Positions 32,352 through 45,097 of a stretch of DNA of 64,000 bases are shown here, piece by piece. The translations under genes were made by a program, and so were the position numbers. Source of the DNA: Rhabditoides inermis (lineage: Eukaryota; Nematoda; Chromadorea; Rhabditida; Rhabditidae); contig CAWZYM010000265.1 of assembly GCA_963966185.1 (NCBI GenBank), positions 1-64,000 on the forward strand. Direction: 5' to 3'. Under the pieces are notes generated by a model, which was given only the letters and a program-made list of their open reading frames with translations, did not search any database and was not told the origin of the DNA. Within the stretch, counting starts at the first letter, position 1, and each line of letters begins with the position of its first letter.

Positions 32352-33352
32352 TGTGAAAAAGAGAAAGTTGATTTTTTGGTTGGCCTTTTTCGGCGCAATT
32401 GGTTAAAGTTTTGTCTGACAATCACGGATCGCGGGTTCGGATCCGCTGACGAGTTTTGCTATAACTGTTTCACTGTCAGCTTGCCTGCGAATCATAACTC
32501 GTGTAAAATTCGGTCAATCATTTGGGATTTTTGTACACTTTATTTGATGCTCTTGATTGAGGTTGGATAATGTGGATATCTTCGTGGGTGGTCCGGAATG
32601 TATTGTGGGTGGTCGTGACTTAACGGTTCATGTTCACGAAGTGGTATTCAAATTCGATTGGCACCGCACACGCGATGAGCACAACGGAGCCGGCGAGAAA
32701 GCCGACTCGATCCACTACGCATCTACAATCATCTCAACTGCAATCAACACACCCGCACACCACTCAGCATGAAGTAACGCTCTGTTTCCCTAGACAAAAC
32801 TTTTCGTGATCGTACGCATGCATTAAACATGCGTTATGAGACTGTAGTTTAGTTCAAGAATATGAGTGTCACACCAATGTGGCGCGGCCTCTTTCTCGTT
32901 ATTCGTCGGCGCCTTTGTTTGTTGATAGCTTCATAGTTTGTTTTCTCACCACCAGATACATCAGAGTTGTATGCTGCCAAACGAGGGTTGTTTTTCATAC
33001 AGTACTCCTTCATCACACACCACATCTCTCGAAAAGGAGCAATCAGAGATTTCGAGTACCGTAAGTTCCAAAGTTCTTCTAGATCTTCTAGTGCAGAACA
33101 AGATGTTTCCTGATGTAAGACTAGTATTTGTGTCCTGTCCTCTGCAACAACCTGTTCCAACACTCTTGACCCTCCTCATACCTGTGCCGCAACACCGCCT
33201 TTCTATAGCCCATAGCTGAGTACTGCAGGTTACATAAGGATTGTTTTGATGACTGTAAGTATACATATGTATTGATGACAAGCAATGTCTTGTGGTTTGG
33301 GAGTACAGAACTTTTGTACTTCCGGTCAGTTTAGGAAGGTCTGTCTCCCACA

Positions 33353-33460
33353 ATGTTCCGATCACTTCTCCCCTCTCTCGTCTTCCTTGCTCTTCTCTCC
33401 ACTACAGCTGCCCATTACTTCGGCAGTGACATGGCTGGACTGACCATATTTCCCTCATCG
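33353..33460 (+). CDS. Orphan signal-peptide exon (module A2)
   Basis: Same 36 codons as at 11655-11762, with the same donor and the MITE at 33484-33639 just inside the intron. Confidence 0.5.
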
Positions 33461-33483
33461 GTGAGCTTCGACCCTATTCAAGA

Positions 33484-33639
33484 AGAACTCCGGGGAAAAT
33501 AGGAATACCGGTCAATAGGGGCAAAAAAAGGGCGGAGCCTCAGTCCGCTGCCCACCGCTGCCGTTCTCGCGGTTTCCCGCCAAAATCTGGTTCCGGGCGC
33601 GCTAATGTTTTGGGCCGGTAACTCTTTCCCCGGAGTTCT
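33484..33639. mobile_element. 156-bp MITE with perfect 15-bp TIRs (module A2)
   Basis: Copy of 11786-11941. Confidence 0.7.
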
Positions 33640-34047
33640 TTTTTAATCAACAATTGATGCTGAAGAAGGGGATGGCAAAAAGTGAAACGATGAAAAAATT
33701 GAGATCGGCATTTGTTGAAATAAACAATTTTCGTTGCCATTTTGATAGTGTTCCATCTAATCGAGTGTGTGTAGACTGCATTTGAAGATGAGAAATCACC
33801 GGTTCTTCTTTCAACAGCACATAACAACATTTATTGCAATACAACTCGCATTACATGTGAGCCTACTGAATTACCGATGAAATTTTGGTAACAGCGTGGA
33901 CTTTTTCGTTTTTCAAAAAAGTTCACAAACACTCAGTTTGCAAAAACATCATTGCAAACATCATATTTTTGATGTGATCCCAAACTTTCGAAACTTCAAT
34001 CATAGCAAATATTACGTGACTAAGCAGCAAAGTGATACATACGGAAG

Positions 34048-34860
34048 TTGTCTATTCCTCAAAACATAATAAACTTTCACGATCTACTTGAATCTGATTT
34101 GCATAGTGTATTCCATTGGCTTGACGAGCGGCAACTGTCATTGTCGACTGCTAAGTGCAATGTGATACACTTTGGCAAAGGTGCAATAAAATCTATCTAT
34201 AAATGCGATGGTCATACTATACTTTGTGTCGAATCGATTAAGGATCTTGGTATTACACTCACACACGACCTTAATTCTGGCGAGCATATAAAACGAACAA
34301 TACAGAAAGCATCGTCTAGAATTGGTGTTTTAAGAATGACTTTCCACCACAACGAGTCTCTGTTTATGAATTTTTACAAGTATAAGGTTCGTCCTGTTCT
34401 CGAATACGGTAGTGAGGTTCTCTTAGCCCTCAATGTCACCCAGAGTAATAAACTTGAAGCGGTGCAAAGATCGTTCACGAAACTACTTGCTCCTAAACTA
34501 TCATATGCGGAACGGCTACATAAGTTTTCCCTTGAGACACTGTGGACTCGAAGAGTGTTGTCAGATTTAAGAATTGTCCACAGCTTTATTTATGGTCATA
34601 TAAAAGCATAAAATCCATTTCTTCTGGTTTTGCCGAATGCTAGATCGGCTTCGCTGCGTTCAAATGGTTTAAAAATCACATGTGCGTCACGAACTACCCT
34701 TGGTCAGAGTTTCATTACATATCGAGTTACAAAATACTGGAACAACCTTGATTCTTCCACAGTATGCCAATTCAAAAAGATTGACTTCAGAAACAAACTT
34801 ATGTCATTTTTCACACACAACCGCTCACGTTTCACTGTAGATGACCCCACTCGTATGTAA
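34048..34860 (+). pseudogene. CR1/Jockey-like RT C-terminal fragment (module A2)
   Basis: 187 codons open to TAA at about 34609, then the same frame continues to 34860. Lacks the extra TAG seen in A1. Confidence 0.8.
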
Positions 34861-35950
34861 TTTTATTGCTCTCTGGCGACGAAGTGTCCTGACGTAGTTG
34901 GCTTTTTCTCTCTACTAACTTCAGAAGTTCTTGCATTCGTTTCTAAGATTGACAGACCTTTTCTATACACGTTTTGGGTGTCAAAAGGTTCTGTCGCAGT
35001 CATCGCTCTGCCAAACCACCCTTTGTTCTTAACCGGTACTAGGATGTTTGTGCTGTTTGATGATTGATAACATATGGATAAACTATTATTATACAAGATC
35101 ATGAAGTGAATGATTAGTATACAATTCAGCGAAAATACGCAAACATCATCTGCAGTCGGCCGGTTGAGTGGTGGCGAGAGTCGAACGACGTGACTGCAAA
35201 ACAAATTTTTTCTCTCGAAGAAACACAGTTCGGTCGTGTTTTGAAGGCGTTTCAGAGTCAGTATCGAAGGAGATTTGAAGACACTGACCGCTAACAAGCA
35301 AATGGCAAACTTGCTATGTTACGATTGATTCTTGTAGGCTTGCCCCATACCAAGCCTTAGCTAAAATTAAAAATCTCAAAGAGCACCGGAAGTGCCCTAA
35401 CTAAGCACCGGACGTTTACGTGCATTCTCGTGTGCGAGAGGTCATTGGCATGCCATCCCGAAATGTGGACAGTGAAACATCGGTTCGGCGGCCTAGTGGA
35501 TAGTGTGCAAACTTCTAGCGATGTTTTAGTGTAGTGTGAGTGTAAGGTTTGAGGACAACTACAAATACCATTCATACAGTTCAGCTGAACCTTGCGTGAT
35601 CCGAAACATTTCTAGAGATACAAAAGAGATAAAGTTCTCTAATACAAAATGTTTAGTGACGAGAGCGCGCCTGTTTGACATTTGATAAGTGGAAAGGTTC
35701 TTTTTCATTGAATATTTCATTTTACGCCAGAAATAATTGAAAACGGCTTTTGTTGATTAGTGCACTAACGAGGAGTGTTGTTAGAGCCACACTCTCGGAT
35801 CCGAACCAAATTGATAGGATACCTTAGGTAGGACCCCGGACATCGATTTCTGGTGTTAGAAATTCCTACGCGCCATATACGTTTCCAGTACGAAAACGTA
35901 CAGGGCTTGGTTTTCGGCTACCTGATTCCATCTCTGGCGGTCAAAAATCG

Positions 35951-36020
35951 AGCCGTTGTGGCGTAGTGGTTAGCGCGTCCGTCTGTCACACCAGAGACTG
36001 GGGTTCGATTCCGCGCACGT
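35951..36020 (+). other. tRNA-like segment in left arm of the PIF-like MITE
   Basis: A box TGGCGTAGTGG and perfect B box GGTTCGATTCC with an Asp-like CTGTCACAC middle. Acceptor ends do not pair. Confidence 0.75.
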
Positions 36021-36284
36021 GATTTTTGTTTTTTTTCCGACACTTTCTGGACTTGGCGTTTCTAGTTGATGGAGAAAACAATTAGAAATGTTCACGAATT
36101 GTTATAACAGTTTTCAAACTGAACGTTTCAGCCAGAACATTATATCTAGTGTAAAGAAACACAGTATAGTTGAACGATATTTGAAGCCAATAACAAAAAT
36201 GTACAAAGTTACAAACAGGTAAAAGAACTTCGCAACAATTTTTTTCCCAGTCCAGAAAGTGTCGGCAAAACAAAAAAAACACGT

Positions 36285-36352
36285 GAGCGGAATCGAACAC
36301 CAGTCTCTTGTCTGACAGACGGACGCGCTAACCACTAGGCCACAATGGCTCG
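36285..36352 (-). other. tRNA-like segment in right arm of the PIF-like MITE
   Basis: Inverse copy with several differences from the left-arm segment; both boxes are kept (TGGCCTAGTGG, GTTCGATTCC), suggesting the boxes are older than or maintained across arm divergence. Confidence 0.75.
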
Positions 36353-36664
36353 ATCTTTGACCGCCAGAGATGGAATCAGGTAGCCGAAAACCAAGCCCTG
36401 TACGTTTTCGTACTGGAAACGTATATGGCGTGTAGGAATTTCTAACACCAGAAATCGATGTCCGGGGTCCTAACTAAGGTATCCTATCAATTTGGTTCGG
36501 ATCCGAGAGTGTGGCTCTAACAACACTCCTCGTAAGTATATGTCATTGTGAACTACATGTGACCAGTTTCGCTGTTATGTTGTCAGTTTTCGTTTTTGGA
36601 ATTTACACGATGAGACGTGAACGTTTTCCTGTTTACTTCCGTGATTTTGTTCCGGGTTCTATGT

Positions 36665-37012
36665 ATTAAAGGAACAGTGGCGACTTCTTTTTGAATCGGA
36701 GTATTGTTAAACAATGTATTAACCTAGCACTATTGCAGTTTTTCGCGAGAGAACGACGATTCTGCCACTGCCACGGATGCAGACGAAAATTTGAATTGCC
36801 CGCCAACGCTTCGATACTGCACGTTCGGGTCGCAGACATAAGCGCAAATGAACGACGCTCTCCCTTGCTTCATGGCTCAGTGCATGTGCGCTGCGTTGTG
36901 ACCCCGAGCATCGCGGGATCGATTCCGGCCACCGCTAAATGTTTTGCTCGTGTGAAAACGAGGAGTTGTGGCAGGTTGTGGCAAAAATATGTCGCCACTG
37001 TTCTTTTAATAT
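36665..37012 (+). mobile_element. Short TIR element with tRNA-like core (B fragment)
   Basis: Copy of 14201-14544. Confidence 0.65.
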
Positions 37013-37218
37013 CGAGAAGCATGTTCTTTAAATTGACGTGGCGTGATTATCTTGAGACCCTAAACAACATTCCCCATATGCCAAAACAGTTCGCGTCAAC
37101 ATCTAAAACAGTCCGGGTCAACAAATCTGCGTCAGCAAAGCTAGTCCACTAATGTAAGCCGCATAGTTGCTCAATGAGTAACAGAAAGCGGGTGAACTTG
37201 ACAACCTATGCAACAGTT

Positions 37219-37220
<2 letters not shown>

Positions 37221-37309
<89 letters not shown>
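37221..37309. repeat. (TA)n microsatellite upstream of chimeric srx
   Basis: About 89 bp of TA; shorter than the B1 copy. Confidence 0.95.
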
Positions 37310-37311
<2 letters not shown>

Positions 37312-37329
37312 CGACTGTTACAGCTTACC

Positions 37330-39821
37330 ATGCCGATAGAGGAGCACCACATCGCAGCCGCGCTCGTTTTCCTCGTGAGTTTTCAGTTATCAGACGTTCT
37401 CTCCAAAAAAACCACAAAATCAGATCTCGGCGTCTGGGCTGACCATCAATGTCACTGTGCTTCTCCTCGTTCGTTTCGTCCAATCACTTCACAACTCATT
37501 CGGAATTCTCACCACCGGACAAGTGAGCATTTTTTTATTATTATTTCCGGTTTTCATATTTCATATTTCATGTTTTTTTTTCGTTTTTTTCACATTTTCC
37601 GATCTCTGCGTTCAGATTCTCGCCAACGCCATCTTCCTATGCTGCTGGACGTTTGTGTTCTCTCCTATAGTCTTCTTGTGAGTTTGCATTTCGAAGCAAA
37701 ATTTATTGAAAATCTTTGTGACTATAACAATAGTGTTGGAATTTGTTGTGTTTTCACAAACTGAGTGTTTTTAGAAAACACTCAGTTTTCATGAAAACAG
37801 CAGAAAACTGAGATAGAAAAAAGAGAAACGTAATTTGATATCAGTTTGGTCACCATCGGCTTCTGTGACACCTAAACGACACTTCAAAATTCGGAAAAAA
37901 AAGCATTTGCTAATCAACAAATTGCTACTCAATGTACGCATTAATTCGTCGTCACAAGTTGATTTCAGCGACCTCACTTCACTCAAAGATGTGTCGTTCT
38001 CGAGACATGTGGGCACAATTCTGCGGGTGTGCTATGACATTGTCATACTCTCACACTTTTTCGTGTCCATCAACAGGTTCTGCTCTCTGTTCACGCGAGC
38101 TGTGAAGCAGCGGTGTTGGCCTAGTGGTTAGAGCGGTCGTCTGTCATGCGGCAGGTTTGGGGTTCGCTTCCAGTCGACGCATTTCATTTTGCCGATTCTC
38201 TCCGGACTTGTACTTTTTGGTTCGAATGGTTGGAATCACGGATGGTGAGGGGATCATGTGTGGAATCCTTCGTCGATATTGTTTTTTTTTTTTAAAAAAA
38301 CAGTTTGAAGATCGCAAAAACATTTAGTTTTTAGCCCTCAACAATACACATGACCGTTCGATTTGAAAAAAAAATAATGAGAGGAGTTTTCTACCAACTG
38401 TCACCAAAAAGGACGGAGAGAATCGGCAAAATGAAATGCGTCGACTGGAAGGGGAAGCGAACCCCAAACCTGCCGCATGACAGACGACCGCTCTAACCAC
38501 CAGGCCACCACCGCTGCTTCACAGCTCGCGTGAATAGAGTGACAGGTCGCAAAAGCAATCCACGGTCACATAGCTCCAAAAATTGAAACGTAAATGTAAA
38601 TAGTAAATATCTCGAAACGTATTTTGATATCAGTTTGGTCACCATAGGCTTCTGTGACCCAAACGACACTCCGAGATTTGAAAAAAATGCATTTGCTAAT
38701 CAACAACTTGCTACTTGCAAAGTACGCATTCATTGATTCATTCGGTCGTCACGAGTTGATTCCAGCGACCTCACTTCTCTCAAGAAGGCGTCGTTCTCGG
38801 GACATGTGGGCACAATCCAGCTGATGTGCTATGACATTGCCATATTCTCACACTTTTTCGTGTCCATCAACAGGTTCTGCGCCATATTCACACCGATGGC
38901 GTACATGAAAGTAAGGAAAGAAGAAGTGATAAAAATGATGCAAAACGACAAAAGAAGTGGTTATGGAGAAGAGATTCAGAGTATGAGAAAAATAAAAGAA
39001 GAAAGAAAGAGAGAGAGATGAAGAGTTTCAGTACTTCACTCAACGTCTCGCCAAGTGGCTAGTGTTGATGATGTGGTCTGCGTCCATCTTCACCTCTCTC
39101 CACTTCTACACATTCAGTAAGCAACCTTTCTCGCACACAACATCTGAAAAAACGTTCCAGAGCGCTGCTACTTCACGTATTTCGAAGATTTTTGGGCGTT
39201 TGGTTTCATTCCGGACGCGTTCTGCCAGGAAATCGGCTACAAGTTCGACTTTCTCAAGTGAGTGATATGTCATGTTTCACTTTCAATCCGTTCTCGATCG
39301 CAGGGCGATGACGTTCCTCGTTCTGATCTGTGTGTTCGACACGACCACTCTCGTCAAGGTGTTCGTCGTCAACAGACTGGTAGGAATTAGTATATTTTGC
39401 GTCTCAATACCTCATTTCTTCAGAGAAACCGCAACTCAGGAAAGACTTGGACGTCCACGCAAAACAAGCAGATCAACTTTCTGAAACAGGTCTAACAGAC
39501 TCTAGTGAATAAGTACATGTGCTTACCATTTCAGGCGTGCCTGCAGGCGGTGGTGTTCCTAGGCGAGCTGGTCATCTACTTCTACGTGTCGCCGTGGTTC
39601 GGCAGCCGACTGGCCAGGTTCTCGCTCACCTCGTGTCTGTGGGCCGGACTGGCGGGCGTCGACGGGTGAGGAAAAGGGGGAGAAATTGCCCGCACCTTTA
39701 GTCTTGCAGCTTCATCACCTTCTTCTACAACAAGGATTTCCGCAACATTCTCCGCACCAAGCTCAACAGCGCAGCCGCCAACGTTTTCCAGTCAGCCGTT
39801 TCTCCTCTTTTTTGTGTATGA
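37330..39821 (+). CDS. Chimeric Srx 7TM GPCR: B-type exons 1-3 joined to A-type exons 4-10
   Basis: B-type exons 37330-37374, 37424-37522 and 37616-37677 are followed by a B-type exon 4 (from 37969) broken off at about 38083, where sequence jumps to the fold-back element of srx A intron 3. A-type exons follow: 38766-38910, 39032-39116, 39161-39257, 39304-39379, 39424-39489, 39535-39665, 39710-39821. Because intron 3 has the same phase in both paralogues, skipping the broken exon (which lacks a donor) gives a full-length B/A hybrid of about 305 aa. Whether it is spliced that way cannot be told from sequence; it may be a pseudogene. Confidence 0.6.
38084..38625. mobile_element. Fold-back element with tRNA-like arms, left arm truncated (srx chimera)
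   Basis: Starts abruptly inside the left arm at the recombination junction; tRNA-like segments at about 38108-38180 (+) and 38440-38516 (-). Confidence 0.65.
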
Positions 39822-40258
39822 CAACTCGTGAGTAGGCTCTGAACCTACACTTGTGAAAACAAGAAACAGTGGTTTCCACAAAACGTGTTTCATTCAGAGC
39901 TCCCACGATGCAGTCGTCAGTGCACGGCTTGGGCACCGCGCACGCGATGAGCCACAGCACTACGGAGCCGGCGAGGAAGACGATTCGATCCAACACGCAT
40001 CTATGATCATCTCAACTTCAATCAACACACCCGCACACCACTGAGCAACAATCTGTTTCCATAGACAACACTTTTCGTGATCGTACGTATGCAATAAATT
40101 ATTCAATTTCGTTTGCGTAGCGAGACGAGGAAGGCGCTATGTGGGCGGACCCTACTCGCTGCGTGGCAGTCCACTATACCACAACACGCACCGCGAGAAA
40201 ATACACCATTCTACGGTTCTCTTAGTTTTCCCTGCCCACCCAACCACATCTCTTACAG

Positions 40259-40568
40259 AGCCCCTGGCCGGAGCTGTCGCCGCCATTGGCGTATGTAGCA
40301 GCAGGAGAGAAGTCTGAACACCTTGCACGCGCAGCTATCGCTGCCCGAGCCGCCCTGTTGACCAGACGTGCCTACGCCAGTGCCATCAAGCAGCTGCGAG
40401 CGTTCGTCGCCAAAAAGGACCTCCCGCCCAACGCCGCCGAGACACTGGTCGCCTTTCTCCTTGTTAAGTGGAAACAAGGAGCGTCAGCGTCGTCGCTACG
40501 AAGGGTCGCGGCAGCCGCCAGGTTCGGTTCACAGCTTGTTTTTCTGCTCAAAAAAACTCCCCCTTACC
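40259..40568 (+). pseudogene. Tyrosine recombinase-like fragment (module A3)
   Basis: Third copy of the fragment at 7818-8127. Confidence 0.45.
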
Positions 40569-40971
40569 TTAAGGGAATACTTACCTACTCGGTAGACCCT
40601 AACGCTTGTTCGGATCTCTGCGCTCTCCGTGAAAGCATACTATTTCGTCTTCCACTCGCGTGTTCGAGCCTCTATAGCATCGATAGACCAAAACAGGAGC
40701 GTTTGACCCTAACGAATTCCCATTACAATCCGAGCGATAGAGGGTTGTTAGAGGGTTGATAGAGGCTCGCCTCTTTTTGAGGCAATCTCCATCAACCTTC
40801 TATTACCCCTCTATCGAGCCTCGAACGCGCTTCGATCAAGGCTCCTGTTTGGGTACATCGATGCGATAAAGGCTCGAACACGCGAGTTGAAGACGAAACA
40901 GTCTGCTTTCACGGAGAGCGCAAAGGTCCGAACAAGCATTTGGGTCTACCGAGTAGCTAAGAACCCCTTAA
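40569..40971. mobile_element. TTAA-flanked fold-back MITE (module A3)
   Basis: Third copy of 8128-8530. Confidence 0.6.
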
Positions 40972-41097
40972 TAGCGATGTCGCCGGTCTATCGTCTCTTG
41001 TCGGACGGTTTGGAGCGATAGCGGGCGCCGCCATCGCAGCAGCAGCTAGAGGAAGGAGCGTAATTCACTACAAGCCCTTTATCATGAGCGAACTGAA

Positions 41098-41561
41098 TTA
41101 CAACCAGCGCGGTAGCGCTGGTTGGTTTGTGTTAAGACAAGTCGCGCGCTAGAATCGGCAAAAGGCGACTGAACGAAAGTTCCCTTAGAATCTTTGCGAG
41201 AACAATATGATTCTGATGGATGTTATCAGGATGTTAGAAAATGGTTAAGTTTCGATTGGTAACGATAGCTGTTGTAGGAAGCGAGATACGCGCGCGCGCC
41301 CTGAGGGGCAGGCAATCCCCCGTGTACGAATGGTTTTCTAGGGGGGGGGGGGGGTGGCGCGCAGCGGCTGTCCCCAGCAGACAGGGAGTGCACAATCCGC
41401 ACTGCCTGTGGATCGCACTGATATCGTTCAGTTTGCGTGGCCTGCCGTGCGCGCAGTAGTGTTGTGGTTAGCGATTGCGCCCGTTGAGATACATAGCTCG
41501 AGTTCGGTACCGGCAGGAGGCAAAATTTTTGTACTACATGATTTCAAATAAAAATGACATT
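41098..41561 (-). mobile_element. Hairpin-ended dispersed repeat (module A3)
   Basis: Third copy of 8657-9120. Confidence 0.6.
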
Positions 41562-41752
41562 GGGGTTGTACATTTTCCTATCATCATCATCATCATCATC
41601 ATTTTTTTTATTGTATCTAAACAATATTTTACGGATCAATGGTACACATGTACACTTATATGATCACAAGAACGTCGAGAAAATTTTAGAGGAATTTCAA
41701 TTGCTTATCGATTAGGAAAAGGAAACCTGAGTACGGTAGGGAATACATACTG

Positions 41753-42190
41753 TAGAGACCCCAATGAACATTTGTGTGACCCAAGCGGAATCCTGTGTTC
41801 TAATGATCTAATATGCAAATATGCAAAGCACTGGGTTTTAACCTATGCAGTTAGTTATCTTCAGAGTTTTAACCTATGCAGTTAGATAGCATTCGGTTAG
41901 CTGATTTCAGGCATACTTTGTTTGTGGCTGAATATACTGTGCTAATACCCAAAAAATTAGTAAATGTCGTCGATGACGTCATCATTCTCTCTGATCTCGC
42001 CGCCCTCTCTGTCACGTTGCCCTGTTGAAAGCGCGCGCTCCGGTGCGCGCGTTTGGCGCGGAATTGTGGCGCGCGTATAAAGTAAACATAGAACATTCAT
42101 ATATATTTCGAAACTACATAACTGAAGTCAGATTATAATAATAATATGGTTAGGCAATTTTGAAATCACAATTATTGATTGGGGTCCCTA
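41753..42190. mobile_element. Mutator-like MITE with 9-bp duplication (module A3)
   Basis: Third copy of 9333-9770, flanked by TACATACTG. Confidence 0.8.
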
Positions 42191-42588
42191 TACATACTGA
42201 GCGGAATTTTATTCACAATTTCGAGGCAACGATGAGTGAAGAAAGCTTTAGTTGTGTTATTTGTTGCTCTAGAAAGTGGATAGAGTTTGTCGGAATCAAC
42301 ACAAAGATCAATGTCACCTCGCAACACCTTGTACACGAACACTACGTCTCTTTTATCTCTGCGGTGGGAAAGAGACTCTAGACCTAGACGAGCCCGCACG
42401 TGGTCATTAGACAAGTGAGAGAAGCCGCATCGATATGCTAGACGAGTTAGAAACAAGGATTGGACGGATTCAAGCGTATCCTTGTCGACTTGGTAGTATG
42501 GCGAGTAAATCTCAGTGACATATTCAAGAATAGAACGGACATATATGATGTAGGCTTGTGCGAGAACCTTTTCGTTCCGGATGCGCAA
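42172..42588 (-). pseudogene. CR1/Jockey-like RT C-terminal fragment (module A3)
   Basis: Same uninterrupted 138-codon frame as in module A2. Confidence 0.75.
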
Positions 42589-43589
42589 TGTGAAAAAGAG
42601 AAAGTTGATTTTTTGGTTGGCCTTTTTCGGCGCAATTGGTTAAAGTTTTGTCTGACAATCACGGATCGCGGGTTCGGATCCGCTGACGAGTTTTGCTATA
42701 ACTGTTTCACTGTCAGCTTGCCTGCGAATCATAACTCGTGTAAAATTCGGTCAATCATTTGGGATTTTTGTACACTTTATTTGATGCTCTTGATTGAGGT
42801 TGGATAATGTGGATATCTTCGTGGGTGGTCCGGAATGTATTGTGGGTGGTCGTGACTTAACGGTTCATGTTCACGAAGTGGTATTCAAATTCGATTGGCA
42901 CCGCACACGCGATGAGCACAACGGAGCCGGCGAGAAAGCCGACTCGATCCACTACGCATCTACAATCATCTCAACTGCAATCAACACACCCGCACACCAC
43001 TCAGCATGAAGTAACGCTCTGTTTCCCTAGACAAAACTTTTCGTGATCGTACGCATGCATTAAACATGCGTTATGAGACTGTAGTTTAGTTCAAGAATAT
43101 GAGTGTCACACCAATGTGGCGCGGCCTCTTTCTCGTTATTCGTCGGCGCCTTTGTTTGTTGATAGCTTCATAGTTTGTTTTCTCACCACCAGATACATCA
43201 GAGTTGTATGCTGCCAAACGAGGGTTGTTTTTCATACAGTACTCCTTCATCACACACCACATCTCTCGAAAAGGAGCAATCAGAGATTTCGAGTACCGTA
43301 AGTTCCAAAGTTCTTCTAGATCTTCTAGTGCAGAACAAGATGTTTCCTGATGTAAGACTAGTATTTGTGTCCTGTCCTCTGCAACAACCTGTTCCAACAC
43401 TCTTGACCCTCCTCATACCTGTGCCGCAACACCGCCTTTCTATAGCCCATAGCTGAGTACTGCAGGTTACATAAGGATTGTTTTGATGACTGTAAGTATA
43501 CATATGTATTGATGACAAGCAATGTCTTGTGGTTTGGGAGTACAGAACTTTTGTACTTCCGGTCAGTTTAGGAAGGTCTGTCTCCCACA

Positions 43590-43697
43590 ATGTTCCGATC
43601 ACTTCTCCCCTCTCTCGTCTTCCTTGCTCTTCTCTCCACTACAGCTGCCCATTACTTCGGCAGTGACATGGCTGGACTGACCATATTTCCCTCATCG
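43590..43697 (+). CDS. Orphan signal-peptide exon (module A3)
   Basis: Third copy of the 36-codon exon at 11655-11762, again with the MITE (43721-43876) inside the intron. Confidence 0.5.
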
Positions 43698-44284
43698 GTG
43701 AGCTTCGACCCTATTCAAGAAGAACTCCGGGGAAAATAGGAATACCGGTCAATAGGGGCAAAAAAAGGGCGGAGCCTCAGTCCGCTGCCCACCGCTGCCG
43801 TTCTCGCGGTTTCCCGCCAAAATCTGGTTCCGGGCGCGCTAATGTTTTGGGCCGGTAACTCTTTCCCCGGAGTTCTTTTTTAATCAACAATTGATGCTGA
43901 AGAAGGGGATGGCAAAAAGTGAAACGATGAAAAAATTGAGATCGGCATTTGTTGAAATAAACAATTTTCGTTGCCATTTTGATAGTGTTCCATCTAATCG
44001 AGTGTGTGTAGACTGCATTTGAAGATGAGAAATCACCGGTTCTTCTTTCAACAGCACATAACAACATTTATTGCAATACAACTCGCATTACATGTGAGCC
44101 TACTGAATTACCGATGAAATTTTGGTAACAGCGTGGACTTTTTCGTTTTTCAAAAAAGTTCACAAACACTCAGTTTGCAAAAACATCATTGCAAACATCA
44201 TATTTTTGATGTGATCCCAAACTTTCGAAACTTCAATCATAGCAAATATTACGTGACTAAGCAGCAAAGTGATACATACGGAAG

Positions 44285-45097
44285 TTGTCTATTCCTCAAA
44301 ACATAATAAACTTTCACGATCTACTTGAATCTGATTTGCATAGTGTATTCCATTGGCTTGACGAGCGGCAACTGTCATTGTCGACTGCTAAGTGCAATGT
44401 GATACACTTTGGCAAAGGTGCAATAAAATCTATCTATAAATGCGATGGTCATACTATACTTTGTGTCGAATCGATTAAGGATCTTGGTATTACACTCACA
44501 CACGACCTTAATTCTGGCGAGCATATAAAACGAACAATACAGGAAGCATCGTCTAGAATTGGTGTTTTAAGAATGACTTTCCACCACAACGAGTCTCTGT
44601 TTATGAATTTTTACAAGTATAAGGTTCGTCCTGTTCTCGAATACGGTAGTGAGGTTCTCTTAGCCCTCAATGTCACCCAGAGTAATAAACTTGAAGCGGT
44701 GCAAAGATCGTTCACGAAACTACTTGCTCCTAAACTATCATATGCGGAACGGCTACATAAGTTTTCCCTTGAGACACTGTGGACTCGAAGAGTGTTGTCA
44801 GATTTAAGAATTGTCCACAGCTTTATTTATGGTCATATAAAAGCATAAAATCCATTTCTTCTGGTTTTGCCGAATGCTAGATCGGCTTCGCTGCGTTCAA
44901 ATGGTTTAAAAATCACATGTGCGTCACGAACTACCCTTGGTCAGAGTTTCATTACATATCGAGTTACAAAATACTGGAACAACCTTGATTCTTCCACAGT
45001 ATGCCAATTCAAAAAGATTGACTTCAGAAACAAACTTATGTCATTTTTCACACACAACCGCTCACGTTTCACTGTAGATGACCCCACTCGTATGTAA
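44285..45097 (+). pseudogene. CR1/Jockey-like RT C-terminal fragment (module A3)
   Basis: As in A2, with one Lys to Glu change (about 44541). Confidence 0.8.

Larger units (their letters stand above)
35769..36532. mobile_element. 764-bp PIF/Harbinger-like fold-back MITE with TAA duplication and tRNA-like arms
   Basis: Begins CGAGGAGTGTTGTTAGAGCC and ends with the exact inverse. TAA flanks both sides (35766-35768, 36533-36535). The empty sites at about 14073 and 46005 read GCACTAAGTATATG, confirming the 3-bp duplication. Arms are about 290 bp each and include tRNA-like segments at 35951-36020 (+) and 36285-36352 (-). The 190-bp centre is AT-rich with no coding capacity. TWA duplications are typical of PIF/Harbinger. 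Confidence 0.9.
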
